A DNA stretch of 64,000 nucleotides, from assembly GCF_031143425.1 (NCBI RefSeq), contig NC_090443.1, positions 1,061,447,321 through 1,061,511,320 of the forward strand, given 5' to 3'. The notes below the pieces were generated by a model. The model had not been told where the DNA came from. It was given only the letters and a program-made list of their open reading frames with translations, and did no database searches. Positions 21,160-33,927 of the stretch are shown in pieces (position 1 is the first letter of the stretch; every line of letters starts with the position of its first letter). Made by a program: the position numbers and the translations under genes. The stretch is from Pleurodeles waltl. Lineage: Eukaryota; Chordata; Amphibia; Caudata; Salamandridae.

Positions 21160-21607
21160 GGGTGGGCAAAGAATTCCTCTCCACTGGCGGAGTTCGCTGA
21201 GATTTTCCAAATCCGCGTGGACTGTGGAGTTCTGAAAAACTCTGCAGAGTGACGCAGAGTGGAGTTTTTATCTTGCTCACCAACGTTAAGTTAGCGAGCG
21301 AGATTTCTGAATGCAAGCAGGCGTGGTAGGCCGCAACTGTTGACGGTGACAAACCTGCTGCTCGCATTGACGAAGCTGGCGCTCAAGTAGTCTTGAGCGG
21401 CAAAAAGAAGTTAGCACCCTCTGGTGCTCCATGGGATGCTCTTTGCGCTGACATTACAGCACGGGGAAACTCCTGTGCTGAAAATGAGTGCTAACAGTGT
21501 ACCTTACCAAAACGTCAGTGCTTTCAGAACTCCGCGTAGCGCGGCAGAGTTTTTTTGGCACTTCGCGGAGTTCTGCATAGCAGGGCTCTGCGAACTCCGC
21601 CCACGCC
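21160..21607. mobile_element. Small non-autonomous DNA transposon (448 bp)
   Basis: Ends GGGTGGGCAAAG and (complement) GGCGTGGGCGGAG form imperfect inverted repeats, flanked by TAG at 21157-21159 and 21608-21610. The interior repeats the motif ACTCCGC in both orientations. There is no coding frame. The three-base duplication suggests a Harbinger relative. Confidence 0.6.
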
Positions 21608-21610
21608 TAG

Positions 21611-22450
21611 AACTGGTGGACACCATGTCAATCACTCTTGAAGCTGCAAGTTTTCAGTAAAGCCTTTTAATTCACGTTATTACACATTATATTTTAGTGA
21701 CTTATTTTTATTAATAATGTTAGATCTCTAAAACCCCCTTGACACAAAGTAATGCAAAGCAGCATTTCCAGCTGCTTGCAGTACTTTGCATTACAAACCA
21801 ACGTCAATACCAATTTGCACTGGTTTGTGAATCGCAAGAAAGGGTTAACATCAGTTTGGCATTACAAAAGTAACACTAACCTGATGCTAAACCTTTGAGA
21901 ATCCTGCCTATTGTTTCTTGTGTGTATTTGGATTCCTGCGGATGACCCAGTCCAAGTGGAGTGTAAGAGCTTCCAGTGCGTATGGAGCCAGCGCGTGAGA
22001 ATAGCGCGCTTATGCATTGTCTGAATCTTCAAGCAAATTGTGCGCATCACTTTTCGCTTCCAAACACAACATACGCATGGTTACGGTGTGTGACCCCTAT
22101 GTGGGGGCCCTTTTAGGATTTGCACAGTACTGATTGCGCTAATAGCCAAATCCTTATTGCCAGTGTTCATTGTATTTTCTCTGTTTGTGGTCGTTGTAGG
22201 ATTGTTTACAGGTCAGCGTAATCTCTGCATCTCTGCAATGTTGAGGATCAATTCGTTGTTTTTTTAAACCATTCTGATTTTTGTACCTTATTAATTCTAA
22301 TGGATTTATATAAAAGAAACTTAAACCTTGAGTGTATTTTCTTCACTGGGTGGTGAAGATAGGACAGTGGACTTATCCAGTGCCTACTGGTTAAGCAAGG
22401 ACACTGAAGAATTCCCACACATACTCCTACCTTAAGCCAACGCCCATTTT
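21611..22450. other. Spacer, possible 5' LTR of the old gypsy copy
   Basis: No gene. A retroviral-like LTR may be present because the old gypsy coding debris begins soon after and its 3' LTR starts at 35607, but the expected matching LTR ends could not be found by eye. Confidence 0.3.
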
Positions 22451-22589
22451 AAATATGTCCTTTGGCCTTCAGGACCACAACTCTCTTTACAATAGAGTGA
22501 ATGGAAAGAACACCTTATGAATTATATTGCAACTGTCCATGTTGATAGCAGGATGTCCCTAGAACAAGAGAAACAGATTTTATTACATT

Positions 22590-23817
22590 CTGTAGGTTCT
22601 CAAGGCATTACCTATTTTAATCAAATGTACAAAACCATTTCAGAAGGATGGGGATGCTAATATTTTTAATGTTTCTATTGAACATTTGGATAGGTATTCG
22701 TCTCCAAAGGTGTGCATTGGTATTACACAATATAAGACATTTTAAAAAGGAAACCACATAGTACTCAAACTATTGATGAGTTTACGAGTGAAGTGAAGAG
22801 GCTGGCAATGGATTGTATAATTGGTGCACCACTAGAGGATTTATGGTGGTTATGCATGCCTGCAATCGTGCCATTCAAGAAAGATTATCAGTGAATGAAG
22901 ATGCTTGTTTGAATGATTTGCTTGCAATTATTTGCACGGCTGAAAATTCTAATAGCTGTGCAAGTGTCTTGAAGTTTGATATCAAGGATTCAGAAATTGT
23001 GTACAACATTAAAAGTAATACAAAGTACAAGGTGGATGGAAGTAAGTGGAAAAGTTAGAATTTTCGTAAAGAACCATGAAGGTGTTGGATATAAGAACCA
23101 TGAAGGTGTTATATTTGTGCTAATTCAGATCACTTAGCCTTTGCAAATCATGTCCTGAGAGAAAGGTAAAGTGTAGTGGGTGTGGGACCACCGGCCTTTA
23201 TGCAAATGGTCTGTAGAAAGAAGTTTAAGAAGGTCAAGTGTATGACTGCTCAGGGCTTTGGTGGGATGAATCTGTGGAGACTGAGGATGAAGTAAGTGAA
23301 AGTGTTATGAAAATGAAGGTAAATCTGATAGTAAATATTCATGATGGATGTCTTCTAGTTGATAACAACAAGCCAGAGTGTTGGATGAAGACTGGAGGAA
23401 TTAACCTGAAAGTATTTGCAGACACTGGCTCTCTGTACACCATCATTTACAAGTATGTTTGAAACGAATGTTTTGATGGGAAAGCTGGATCTAAGGTATT
23501 TTCAACAGATATATCCCCTGAAGGTCACAGTGATGAGAAAATTGGTATGGTGGGGTTTCCGTGGTTTAAATTTGAGTTCAAGCATCGACATTTGTATGGC
23601 AAATTGTATTTAGCCAAGAAAGGTCTGTCAGAGTTACAATGACTTGATCAGTAAAATGTACATATTGTATTGGATCCCAATAGCAAAGAGCAGGTATTGG
23701 TATTTGATGAAGGTGTGAAAGTAAAAGAGAAAATTTTATAAAAACTTCCAAACATTTTTAGCAAAAAAATTGGAAATGTAATTGGATTTGAACACAGGAT
23801 CAAGTTAAAAGACATAC
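22590..23817 (+). pseudogene. Old gypsy Gag and protease, degenerate
   Basis: Plus-strand debris in several frames. Gag-like text (EHLDRYSSPKVCIGITQYK) is near 22680. A zinc-knuckle remnant lies near 23110-23210. The protease motif VFADTGSLYTII is at about 23410-23450. Frameshifts and stops break every domain. It is the left part of an element whose reverse transcriptase lies at 24523-25785 and integrase at 33928-35000. Confidence 0.75.
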
Positions 23818-23818
23818 T

Positions 23819-24522
23819 GGGCCAGATGAATGAAAAGGTTTTGCAGTCGCAAGCGGTGCGAATCTCAAAATTCGGCCGTTTGTGAGTGCAAAAACGTGGT
23901 CTGCGATGCATGAAATGCATTCGCAGACCACGAATAAGAAATCGCTAAAATTGCGATTTCTTGCTTTGCGACCTGGAAACTGCGAGTCGCAATTTGCGAT
24001 TCGCAAATTCCAGGTCGCAAGGCTATGCTGGAAAAAATCGCAAATTGCGATTTTTCCAAAAATGGCATTTTGCACTTTCAAAATACCATGAAATGCAACC
24101 AGGTGGTAACCTGGTGCAAAATTAAAAAATGCAGTAAAACTGCATTTTTAAATTGAACATGTAATGCACACATGCCCTTTTGGCATGTGTGTACCTTACA
24201 TGTTGAAAAAAATGATTTTGGGGTGCAGGAGAGAGGACCTTAGGCCCCCAGCACCTTGGCCTTTTGCATTTCCAAAATTGCGGTTTCTGGTTCAGAAATC
24301 GCAATTTTGGAAAAAAAAAGATTTGCAGCTATGGGCCAAAGGCCCATAGTGGGATTGGGGCCGGTATCCAATTTGCGATTCGGTAATAGCATTAACGATT
24401 TTTAAGAAATCGCTATTACCGATCCGCAAATGTGATACATGGCCCTTTGCGAGTCGGTAATAGCGATTTCTTAAAAATCACTATTACCGAATCGCAATGG
24501 GCCGTGATGATACATCTGGCCC
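23819..24522. mobile_element. Palindromic Harbinger-like element in old gypsy
   Basis: The ends GGGCCAGATG and complement match those of 10934-11650. The interior differs but shares the TTGCGA-type inverted repeats. It splits the old gypsy between protease and reverse transcriptase. A clean three-base duplication is not visible (ACT left, TTT right), consistent with age. Confidence 0.75.
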
Positions 24523-25785
24523 TTTGTATCTAAAATATACAAAGTAAGAAATATACCTATTTCATTGAGGGATGTGTTTAGTGAATTGGAAAAATTGGTG
24601 GCTGCTGATGTCATTGAGCCTACTGAGGTATTAGCACGGATTTCACCTTTAGTGGTAGCATGCTGTAGCACTGACAAATTGGGATTGCGTGTTGATCAAC
24701 GTCATTTCTATGGTAATATTATTGTGGATCAATTTTTGTTACCTAGAATTAATGGGATGGGGTGTCTTTATTGAAAAGTGCTAAATGGTTCTCCGCTATT
24801 GATTTGTGGGTAGCGTACCATCAAATTTCGTTGTGAGAGGAATGCAAGGAATTGACTGCTTTTAATCCTACCAATTGGATTTTTCCAGTTTAAACTGATG
24901 CTATTTGGCTTAGAATCTGCTGCAGCAGTTTTTCAGTGATTAATGCGCCAATTCTGGAGGAAAAGGAAATCTGTAAAAAGTTTCCTGGATGATATACACG
25001 TCTCTGAGAAAAACAAAGGAGGACATGACCAAAATCTGAAGTAAGTGTTGAGCATTTTGGAGTAGAGAGGTATGATGACAAAAGTCTGTTCATTTGCTGA
25101 GAACGGTGTTACGGATTAGGGACACATAATTGATGAAGAGGGAATAGAACCTAAACCATCCTACTAGATGCTAGACGGCATGTACCAGCTCCAAGTTGTG
25201 AAGAGGAAGTAAGATCATTTATCTGGCTTGCATAATTATGCTCTGAGTCTGTTCAGAAGTTTGCATCTAACACATTTAATATCAGGACAGCTACAAAAAT
25301 AAGTGTAAATTTGATCAGAAGCAGGAATGTGATATGGATTTTCACAGTATAAAGGAGTGTATAACAAATGTTACTTCTCCAAAACGTTTTCACCCCAATG
25401 TACCTAGTGTCATCACTACAGATGCTAGTTTTAGGGGATTAGTTGCGGTACTGACTCAGATAGAGATGTCGGGAGAGAAGATGTAATAACATATGCGTCC
25501 AGGTCATTGTCGCCTATGGAGAACAAGGAGACACTTTAAGGTGTGATCAAAGGCCCTTGAGAAAATTCTTACCACTGAAGGCACTATCAATGCATCTTCA
25601 AGGGTTGCTAGAATATCTTTACGGTTCCAAGATTATAATTATAAAATTTAGTTTGTGCCCACGAATCAAAATCTTATTGCAGATTTTCTTTCCTGAATAC
25701 CAAGTTGGAAATATGTGAGGATGAAATCTAGAATGATATTCAGATTTTGTATGTGCAGGATAGTGCTGCTTCGTGTGTAAAGAAA
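24523..25785 (+). pseudogene. Old gypsy reverse transcriptase and RNase H, degenerate
   Basis: Recognisable pieces in order: DVFSELEKLVAADVIEP near 24570, SAIDLWVAYHQI near 24793, the LFGLESAAAVFQ block near 24900, FLDDIHV near 24980 (the catalytic block), ITTDASFRGLVAVLTQ near 25413 and a LLEYLYGSK-like RNase H end near 25605. Several frameshifts and stops separate them. The sequence ends at the junction with the inserted Gag/protease element near 25786. Confidence 0.8.
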
Positions 25786-25825
25786 GATCAGTTGGGCTGA
25801 TGTAGAGTTTTATGCCCATGCAGCC

Positions 25826-26545
25826 ATGCTGGGCATCCCTGAGGAATTGTTCCCTCTCATTTCTACTGAAATGAAAAAGCAAAGGAGAGAAGGCCTGAAA
25901 ACTCAGGATCCCTCTCCAACAACAGGTAAAAGGGGTATCACAGTATCCCCTAACCACCCTACCATTCAGGATACCATTCCTGTGGTGGGAGAAACCTCTC
26001 CTGGGGTGGCACCTGTTCCAAGGGAATCATCAGCTGGCAAAGCTGTACTCCCTGAGGTGGAAGTACCTATCTGTGGGATAACTCATATTGGTGAGAAAAA
26101 GAGCACCATTTTAGTTAACATGGAGCATCCCTCCAACCCTCCCAGAGAAACTTTAGTGCAGAAACCCTCCACTGCCTCACAACACTTAGGACAGCATCCC
26201 TGCCCTAGTGTGGAGCTCATAGGACAGCATACCTGCCTTGCTCCAACTCAAGAGAAACAGCATCCCTGTTCTCTCTTCCAGCCATATGGACAAAGTTTTT
26301 GCCCAGCTATGGCTTTTCTGAGACAGCATCCCTGTCTGGCATTCTCATCACTAGAAATAGGTTCAGTGGACAACTCCCACTGCTCTAAACTAAAAGTTAC
26401 TGATAAAAGCTCTGAAAATATATCTTCACATTGTTGCTTAGCTAAAAAACTTCAAACAGGGTGCTTTACATCCCCACAGGGAAGTAACCATATAGTGGAT
26501 GATAAAGGGAGTAACCAGTCTATTGCAGAGCTACTCTCTACTTAA
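25826..26545 (+). CDS. 3' internal frame with (Q/H)PC repeats
   Basis: A 239-codon open frame beginning MLGIPEELFPLIS, homologous to the end of 14556-15641 and to 13913-14437. It contains GQHPC, GQHTC, KQHPC and RQHPC motifs encoded by the hairpin array at 26187-26385. In this copy the protease tail and the repeat region are one uninterrupted frame, which supports a real coding origin. The upstream protease is missing because of the junction at 25786. Confidence 0.5.
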   Translation: MLGIPEELFPLISTEMKKQRREGLKTQDPSPTTGKRGITVSPNHPTIQDTIPVVGETSPGVAPVPRESSAGKAVLPEVEVPICGITHIGEKKSTILVNMEHPSNPPRETLVQKPSTASQHLGQHPCPSVELIGQHTCLAPTQEKQHPCSLFQPYGQSFCPAMAFLRQHPCLAFSSLEIGSVDNSHCSKLKVTDKSSENISSHCCLAKKLQTGCFTSPQGSNHIVDDKGSNQSIAELLST

Positions 26546-26613
26546 CACCACTTAGACAATAAAGTCTCAACTGGCCAAGGTTAGCCTTATTGTCCTTCGT
26601 TTGGGGGGGGTTG

Positions 26614-29474
26614 TGTGAGAAAGTAGCCTCTTTCTAGCCTTGTTACCCCCACTTTTGGCCTGTTTGTGAGTATAAGTCAGGGTGTTTTCACTGTCTCACT
26701 GGGATCCTGCTAGCCAGGGCCCAGTGCTCATAGTGAAAACCTTATGCTGTCAGTATGTTTGATATGTGTCACTGGGATCCTGCTAACCAGGACCCCAGTG
26801 GCCATAAGTTTGTGGCCTATATATGTTCCCTGTGTGGTGACTACCTGTCTCACTGATGCTCTGCTAACCAGAACCTCAGTGTTTATGCTCTCTCTGCTTT
26901 TAAATTTGTCACTGCAGGCTAGTGACTAAATTTACCAATTTACATTGGCATACTGGTACACCCATATAATTCCCTAGTATATGGTACTGAGGTACCCAGG
27001 GTATTGGGGTTCCAGGAGATCCCTATGGGCTGCAGCATTTCTTTTGCCACCCATAGGGAGCTCAGACAATTCTTACACAGGCCTGCCACTGCAGCCTGAG
27101 TGAAATAACGTCCACGTTATTTCACAGCCATTTTACACTGCACTTAAGTAACTTATAAGTCACCTATATGTCTAACCTTCACCTGGTGAAGGTTGGGTGC
27201 AAAGTTACTTAGTGTGTGGGCACCCTGGCACTAGCCAAGGTACCCCCACATTGTTCAGGGCAATTTCCCCAGACTTTGTGAGTGCGGGGACACCATTACA
27301 CGCATGCCCTACACATAGGGCACCACCTATGTGTAGCATCAGAATGGTAACTCCGAACCTGGCCATGTATCATGTCAAATATCATGGAATTGTCACCCCA
27401 ATACCATTCTGGTGATGGGGAGACAATTCCATGATCCCCCGGGTCTCTAGCACAGAACCCGGGTACTGACAAACTGCCTTTTCCGGGGTTTCCGCTGCAG
27501 CTGCTGCTGCTGCCAACCCCTCAGACAGGTTTCTGCCCCCCTGGGGTCCAGGCAGCCCTGGCCCAGGAAGGCAGAACAAAGGACTTCCTCAGAGAGAGGG
27601 TGTTACACCCTCTCCCTTTGGAAAAGGTGAGAAAGGTTGGGGAGGAGTAGCCTCCCCCAGCCTCCGGAAATGCTTTGATGGGCACAGATGCTGTCCATCT
27701 CTGCATAAGCCAGTCTACACTGGTTCAGGGATCCCCCAGCCCTACTCTGTTGCGAAACTGGACAAAGGAAAGGGGAGTGACCACTCCCCTGACCTGCACC
27801 TCCCAGGGGAGGTGCCCAGAGCTCCTCCAGTGTGCCCCAGACCTCTGCCATCTTGGATTCAGAGGTGTTGCTGGCACACTGGACTGCTCTGAGTGGCCAG
27901 TGCCAGCAGGTGATGTCATAGACTCCTTCTGATAGGCTCTTACCTCTCCTGGTAGCCAATCCTCCTAACTTGGTAGCCAAACCTCCTTTTCTGGCTATTT
28001 AGGGTGTCTGCTTTGGGGAATTCTTCAGATAACGAATGCAAGAGCTCATCAGAGTTCCTCTGCATCTCCCTCTTCACCTTCTACCAAAGGATCGACCGCT
28101 GACTGCTCAGGACGCCTGCAAAACTGCAACAAAGTAGCAAGACGACTCCTAGCAACCTTGTATCGCTTCATCCTGCCGGCTTTCTCGACTGTTTACAGGT
28201 GGTGCATGCTCTGGGAGTAGCCTGCCTCCTCTCTGCACCAGGAGCTCTGAAAAAATCTCCTGTGGGTCGATGGAATCTTCCCCCTGCAACTGCAGGCAAC
28301 AAAAGACTGCATCACCGGTCCTCTGGGTCCCCTCTCAGCACGACAAGCGTGATCCCTGGAACTCAGCAACCCCGTCCAAGTGGCTCCCACAGTCCAGTGA
28401 CTCTTCAGTCCAAGTCTGCTGGAGGTAAGTCCTTGCCTCCCCACGCATTGCTGGGTACCGCGTGATTTGCAGCTGCTCCGGTTCCTGTGCACTCTTCCAG
28501 GATTTCCTTTGTGCACAGCCAAGAATGGGTCCCCGACACTTCTTCCTGCAGTGCACAACCTTCTGAGTTGTCCTCCGGCATCGTGGGACTCCCTTTTGTG
28601 ACTTCGGGTGGACTCCGGTTCACTTTTATTCTATGTGCCTGTGCAGGTACTTCTGCGGGTGCTGCCTGCTTCTGTGAGGTCTCCCTACGTTGCCTGGGCG
28701 CCCCCTCTGTCTCCTCTTCCAAGTGGCGACATCCTGGTCCCTCCTGGGCTACAGCAACACCCAAAAACCCTAACCGTGAACCTTGCAGCTAGCAAGGCTT
28801 GTTAGTGGTCTTTCTGCATGGGAACACCTCTGCCAGCTTCTTCACGACGTGGGACATCCATGCTCCAAAGGGGAAGTTCCTAGTCCTCTTCGTTCTTGCA
28901 GAACACCAAGCTTCTTCCAACAGGTGGCAGCTTCCTTGCACCCTCAGCTGGCATTTCCTGGGCTCCTGCCCACTCTCGACACTGTCGCAACTCTTGGACT
29001 TGATCCCGTTCTCTTACAGGTACCTAGGTCCGGAAATCCACTGTTGTTGCATTGCTGGTGTTGTTCCTCTTGCAGAAACCCTCTATCACTACTTCTGTGC
29101 TCTCTGGGGGAAGTAGGTGCACTTTACACCTACCTTTCAGGGTCTTAGGGTGGGCTATTTTATTAATTTTATTTATTTTCCTTATACTGGGGGTACTCAC
29201 TGAGATACTTTTGGCATATTGTCATAAAAAAAAAGTACCTTTATTTTTTGTATATCTGTGTTTTGTGTTTTCTTATGATATTGTGCATATGACACCAGTG
29301 GTATCGTAGGAGCTTTACATGTCACCTAGTTCAGCCTTAGCTGCTTTTCCATAGCTACCTTCTATCAGCCTTAGCTGCTAGAAACACATCTTCTACACTA
29401 ATAAGGGATAGCTGGATCTGACACAGAGTGTAAGTACCCTTGGTACCCACTATAAGCCAGGCCAGCCTCCTACA
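26614..29474 (+). repeat. Complete long LTR, plus orientation
   Basis: 2,861 bp from TGTGAGAAAG to CAGCCTCCTACA. A G-run purine tract precedes it and the primer-binding-like site follows at 29475. U3 hairpins lie at 26697-26726, 26770-26800 and 26851-26881. It serves as the reference for the other long LTR copies in the window. Confidence 0.88.
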
Positions 29475-31462
29475 TTGGTTGTGCAGCGGTGGGATAAGTA
29501 CTTGTAACTACTTACCACTTTGTCATTTTGTACTTTTCATAAGAGAAAAATATAAAAAACAAGTTCAGTGTTTGTACACCTAACCAAAAAGTTTTGCTTT
29601 TCTCCTCTTAAACATTTTACAAAGTACTGAAAAGTATTCTAAAACTTCTAAAAATTTCTAAAAAGTTAGTAACAGTTTTTTCTCTGTTCTTTAAAAAGTT
29701 CTGAAACTTTTTCTCTCTTTCTCACTATCTCTAATCCTTTTGCTGTCATGTCTGCGATGGATTTTGCTCCCAAAACTGTCAATGCTACTTATGACAATTT
29801 AAATTACAAGAGCTTAAGGAGCCTCTGCTTAGATAGAGGTTTAGTTATAGGAAAGAACCCTACAAAAGAGTTTCTGTTCAATATGCTTGTTGTAGATGAT
29901 GAAAACCAGGCAGGTCCATCAAATGAGAAACAGGGACACATAGAAACTTCCCAGTCTGATTCAGAAGAATTCCCTGAGAAGAATGGGGAGGGTTCAGATA
30001 AGGGCCTGCCCCCTAGCAGGACACCTGGTAATGTTGGTAGTAATATAGGTTCCCACAACAGTAGGGCATCCTTTATTCCTAAAGGCCAAGTTACAAGGGT
30101 CCAGACAGTTAGGGACAGGTCTCCCTCTGTTGTTTAAAACTTATCTTCTGTGTCCAAGCATTCCTCACCCACCCACCTTGAAGACAACACGTTAGAAAGG
30201 GAACTCAAAACGTTGAGTGGAAGAGACCAGACTGAAGCTTAAACAGCAACAGCTTGCTCTAGACAGGGAATCCCTAGATATTGAGAAAGAAAGCAGAGGT
30301 TGGGGTTAGGACCCCATGATGGCAGCAGTAGTATTCCTGATAGTAATCCTGTTAGAGAGCATGATTCCAGGAATCTGCACAAATAGTCCCCCCTTGCAAG
30401 GAGGGGGATGACATCAACAAGTGGTTTGCTGCACTTGAGAGGTCCTGTATGGTACAGGGGGTCCCTCAAAGGCAGTGGGCCGCTGTTTTGTGGCTATCTT
30501 TCACTGGAGAGGGTTGGGATAGGCTCCTTACTGTTAGAGAAAGTGACACTAACAATTTTACAGTTTTGAAGGATGCACTCTTGGATGGATTTGTCTTAAC
30601 CACTGAACAATGCAGGATTAAGTTCAGAGACACCAGAAAAGAGTCCTCTCAAGACTGGACAGATTTTGAAGACTGTTCAGTGAAGGCCTTGGAAGGGTGG
30701 TTACATGGCAGTAAAGTTTCTGACTATGAAAGCCTGTACAATATTATTCTGAGAGAGCATATTCTTAACAATTGTGTGTCTGATTTGTTGCACCAGTACT
30801 TGGTAGACTCAACCCTGACCTCTCCCCAAGAATTGGGAACGAAGGCAGACAAATGGGTCAGAACAAGAGTTAACAGAAAAGTTCATACAGGAGGTGACAA
30901 GGCTGGCAAGAAGAAAGATGGTGTGAAATCTCAGGATAAGCATGGGGATAAGGGTAAAACTAAAGATCTTTCTTCAAATCCTAAACACTCTTCAGGGGGT
31001 GGGAATAAATCATCTTCCTCTTCTTCACAAAACACACACATTAAAAAGCCTTGGTGCCATGTGTGAAAAAATAAAGGCCATTGGCAAGGGGATAAGTCCT
31101 GTCCAGGTAAACCCCCTGAGCCAACCACCACTAATACATCAAACTCTAGTGCCCCTAGCAGTAGTGGTAATAGTGGTGGGACTGCTGGCAACAGTCAAAC
31201 TAAGGGTGTAGTTGGGTTCACTTATGGGTCCATCATAGAAACTGGGGTAGTCAATCCCAAGACAGTTTCTGTCATACCTAGTGGCATTGGCCTTGCCCCA
31301 CTGGCTGCTTCTCCCCTTACAATGGATAAGTACAGGCAGACAGTTTCAATAAATGGTGTTGAGGCCCAAGCCTACAGGGACACGGGTGCCAGTATCACTT
31401 TGGTGACTGAAAACCTGGTGTCTCCTGCACAACACATCATTGGACAATAGTATAAGATTAGA
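29475..31462 (+). pseudogene. Gag and protease of the plus-strand element
   Basis: 29748-30137 encodes the Gag N-terminus (MSAMDFAPKTVNATYDNL). 30449-31066 encodes the SCAN-like segment (TTEQCRIKFRDTRKES), the capsid end and the Lys/Ser linker. Past a stop in the zinc-knuckle region at 31066, 31067-31450 still encodes the protease motif RDTGASITLV near 31380. Stops and a frameshift between 30137 and 30449 break it. The internal region is then cut by the jump into LTR sequence near 31463. Confidence 0.8.
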
Positions 31463-31500
31463 TGTGGGGGCACCTTGGCATTAGCCAAGGTGCCCCCACA
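31463..31500 (+). other. Perfect 17-bp LTR hairpin
   Basis: Arms of 17 bases (31463-31479 and 31484-31500, TGTGGGGGCACCTTGGC and its complement) enclose the four-base loop ATTA. Related but imperfect versions occur in the other long LTRs, for example near 27216-27253 and 59156-59193. Confidence 0.8.
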
Positions 31501-33927
31501 TCGTTCAGGGCAAATTCCCTGGTCTTTGTGAGTGCGGAGACACCATTACACGCGTGCACTGTATATAGGTCACTACCTATGTACAGCGTCACAATGGTAA
31601 CTCTGAACATGGCCATGTAACATGTATAGGATCATGGAATTGTCACCCCAATGTCATTCTGGCATTGGGGAGACAATTCCATGATCCCCGAGTCTCTAGC
31701 ACAGACGAGGGTACTGCCAAACTACCTTTCCCGGGGTTTCACTGCAGCTGCTGCCAACCCCTCAGACAGGTTTCTGCCCTCCTGGGGTCCAGCCAGGCCT
31801 GGCCCAGGAAGGCAGAACAAAGTACTTCCTCAGAGAGAGGGTGTTACACCCTCTCCCTTTGGAAAAATGTGTCAGGGCTGGGGAGGAGTAGCCTCCCCCA
31901 GCGTCTGGAAATGCTTTGATGGGCACAGATGGTGCCCATCTCTGCATAAGCCAGTCTACACCGGTTCAGGGATCCCCCAGCTCTGCTCTGGCGCGAAACT
32001 GGACAAAGGAAAGGGGAGTGACCACTCCCCTAACCTGCACCTCCCAGGGGAGGTGCCCAGAGCTCCTCCAGTGTGCTCCAGACCTCTGCCGTCTTGGAAA
32101 CAGAGGTGTTGCTGGCACACTGGACTGCTCTGAGTGGCCAGTGCCAGCAGGTGACATCAGAGACTCTTTCTCTTTTGCTCTTACCAGTGTTGCTAGCCTA
32201 TCCTCCTTCCTAGGTAGCCAAACCTCCTTTTCTGGCTATTTAGGGTCTCTGCTTTGGGGAATTCTTTAGATACCGAATGCAAAGGCTCACAAGAGTTCCT
32301 CTGCATCTCTCTCTTCACCTTCTGCCTAAGGATCGACCGCTGACTGCTCAGGACGCCTGCAAAACCGCAACAAAGTAGCAAAGACGACTACTGCAACCTT
32401 GTATCGCTGATCCTGCCGCCTTCTCGACTGTTTCCTGGTGGTGCATGCTCTGGGGGTAGCCTGCCTCCTCTCTGCACCAGGAGCTCTGAAGAAATCTCCC
32501 GTGGGACGACGGAATCCTCCCCCTGCAAATGCAGGCAACAAAAGACTACATCACCAGTCCTCTGGGTCTCCTCTCAGCACGACGAGTGGAGTCCCTGGAA
32601 CTCAGCAACTCTGTCCAACTGACTCCCACAGTCCAGTGACTCTTCAGTCCAAGTTTGGTGGAGGTAAGTCCTTGCCTCCCCACGCTAGACTGCATTGCTG
32701 GGTACTGCGTGATTTACAGCTGCTCCTGTGCACTCTTCCAGGATTTCCTTTGTGCACATGCAAGCCTGGGTCCCCGACACTCTAACCTGCAGTGCACAAC
32801 CTTCTGAGTTGTCCTCCGGCGTCGTGGGACTCCCTTTTCCGACTTTGGGTGGACTCCGGTTCACTTTTATTCTATGTGCCTGTGCAGGTACTTCTGCGGG
32901 TGCTGCCTGCTTCTGTGAGGGCTCCCTGACTTGCTGGGCGCCCCCTCTGTCTCCTTCTCCAAGTGGTGACATCCTGGTCCCTCCTGGGCCACAGCAGCAC
33001 CCAAAAACCCTAACCGCGACCCTTGCAGCTAGCAAGGCTTGTTTGCGGTCTTTCTGCGTGGGAATATCTCTGCAAGCTTCATCGCGACGTGGGGCATCCA
33101 TCCTCCAAAGGGGAAGTTCCTAGTCCTCTTCTTGCTTGCAGAACTCCAAGCTTCTTCCAAAAGGTTGCAGCTTCCTTGCACCCTCAGCTAGCATTTCCTG
33201 GGCTCCTGCCCACTCTCGACACTGTTGCGACTATTGGATTTGGTCCCCTTCTCTTACATGTACTCAGGTCTGGAAATCCACTGTTGTTGCATTGCTGGTG
33301 TTTGTTCTTCCTGCAGAATCCCCCTATCACGACTTCTGTGCTCTCTGGGGGTAGTAGGTGCACTTTACACCTACCTTTCAGGGTCTTGGGGTGGGCTATT
33401 TTTCTGACCCTCACTGTTTTCTTACAGTCCCAGCGACCCTCTACAAGCTCACATAGGTTTGGGGTCCATTCGTGGTTCGCATTCCACTTTTGCAGTATAT
33501 GGTTTGTGTTGCCCCTATACCTATGTGCTCCTATTGCAATCTACTGTAACTTTACATTGCTTGCCTTACTTTTTTTGCTATTACCTGCATAATTTTGGTT
33601 TGTGTACATATATCTTGTGTATATAACTTATCCTCATACTGAGGACACTCACTGAGATACTTTTGGCATATTGTCCTAAAAATAAAGTACCTTTATTTTT
33701 AGTACTTCTGTGTATTGTGTTTTCTTATGATGTTGTGCATATGACACCAGTGGTATAGTAGGAGCTTTACATGTCTCCTGGTTCAGCCTAAGCTGCTTTG
33801 CCATAGCTACCTTCTATCAACCTAAGCTGCTAGAAACACCTCTTCTACACTAATAAGGGATAACTGGACCTGGTACAGAGTGTAAGTACCCCTTGGTACC
33901 CACTACAAGCCAAGCCAGCCTCCTACA
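31463..33927 (+). repeat. 5'-truncated long LTR
   Basis: This matches the LTR at 26614-29474 from about its position 600 to the end (CCTCCTACA). It includes an AATAAA signal near 33679. It starts with a perfect 17-bp hairpin (31463-31500). Confidence 0.85.

Larger units (their letters stand above)
25786..33927 (+). mobile_element. Plus-strand Gag/protease element, rearranged
   Basis: Order from left: 3' internal part (25786-26613), a complete LTR (26614-29474), 5' internal part with gag and protease (29475-31462), then an LTR missing its first ~0.6 kb (31463-33927). It is a relative of 10388-19296 in the opposite orientation, sitting inside the old gypsy copy. The internal-LTR-internal-LTR order fits unequal recombination between tandem or overlapping copies, with deletions at both outer junctions. 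Confidence 0.8.
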
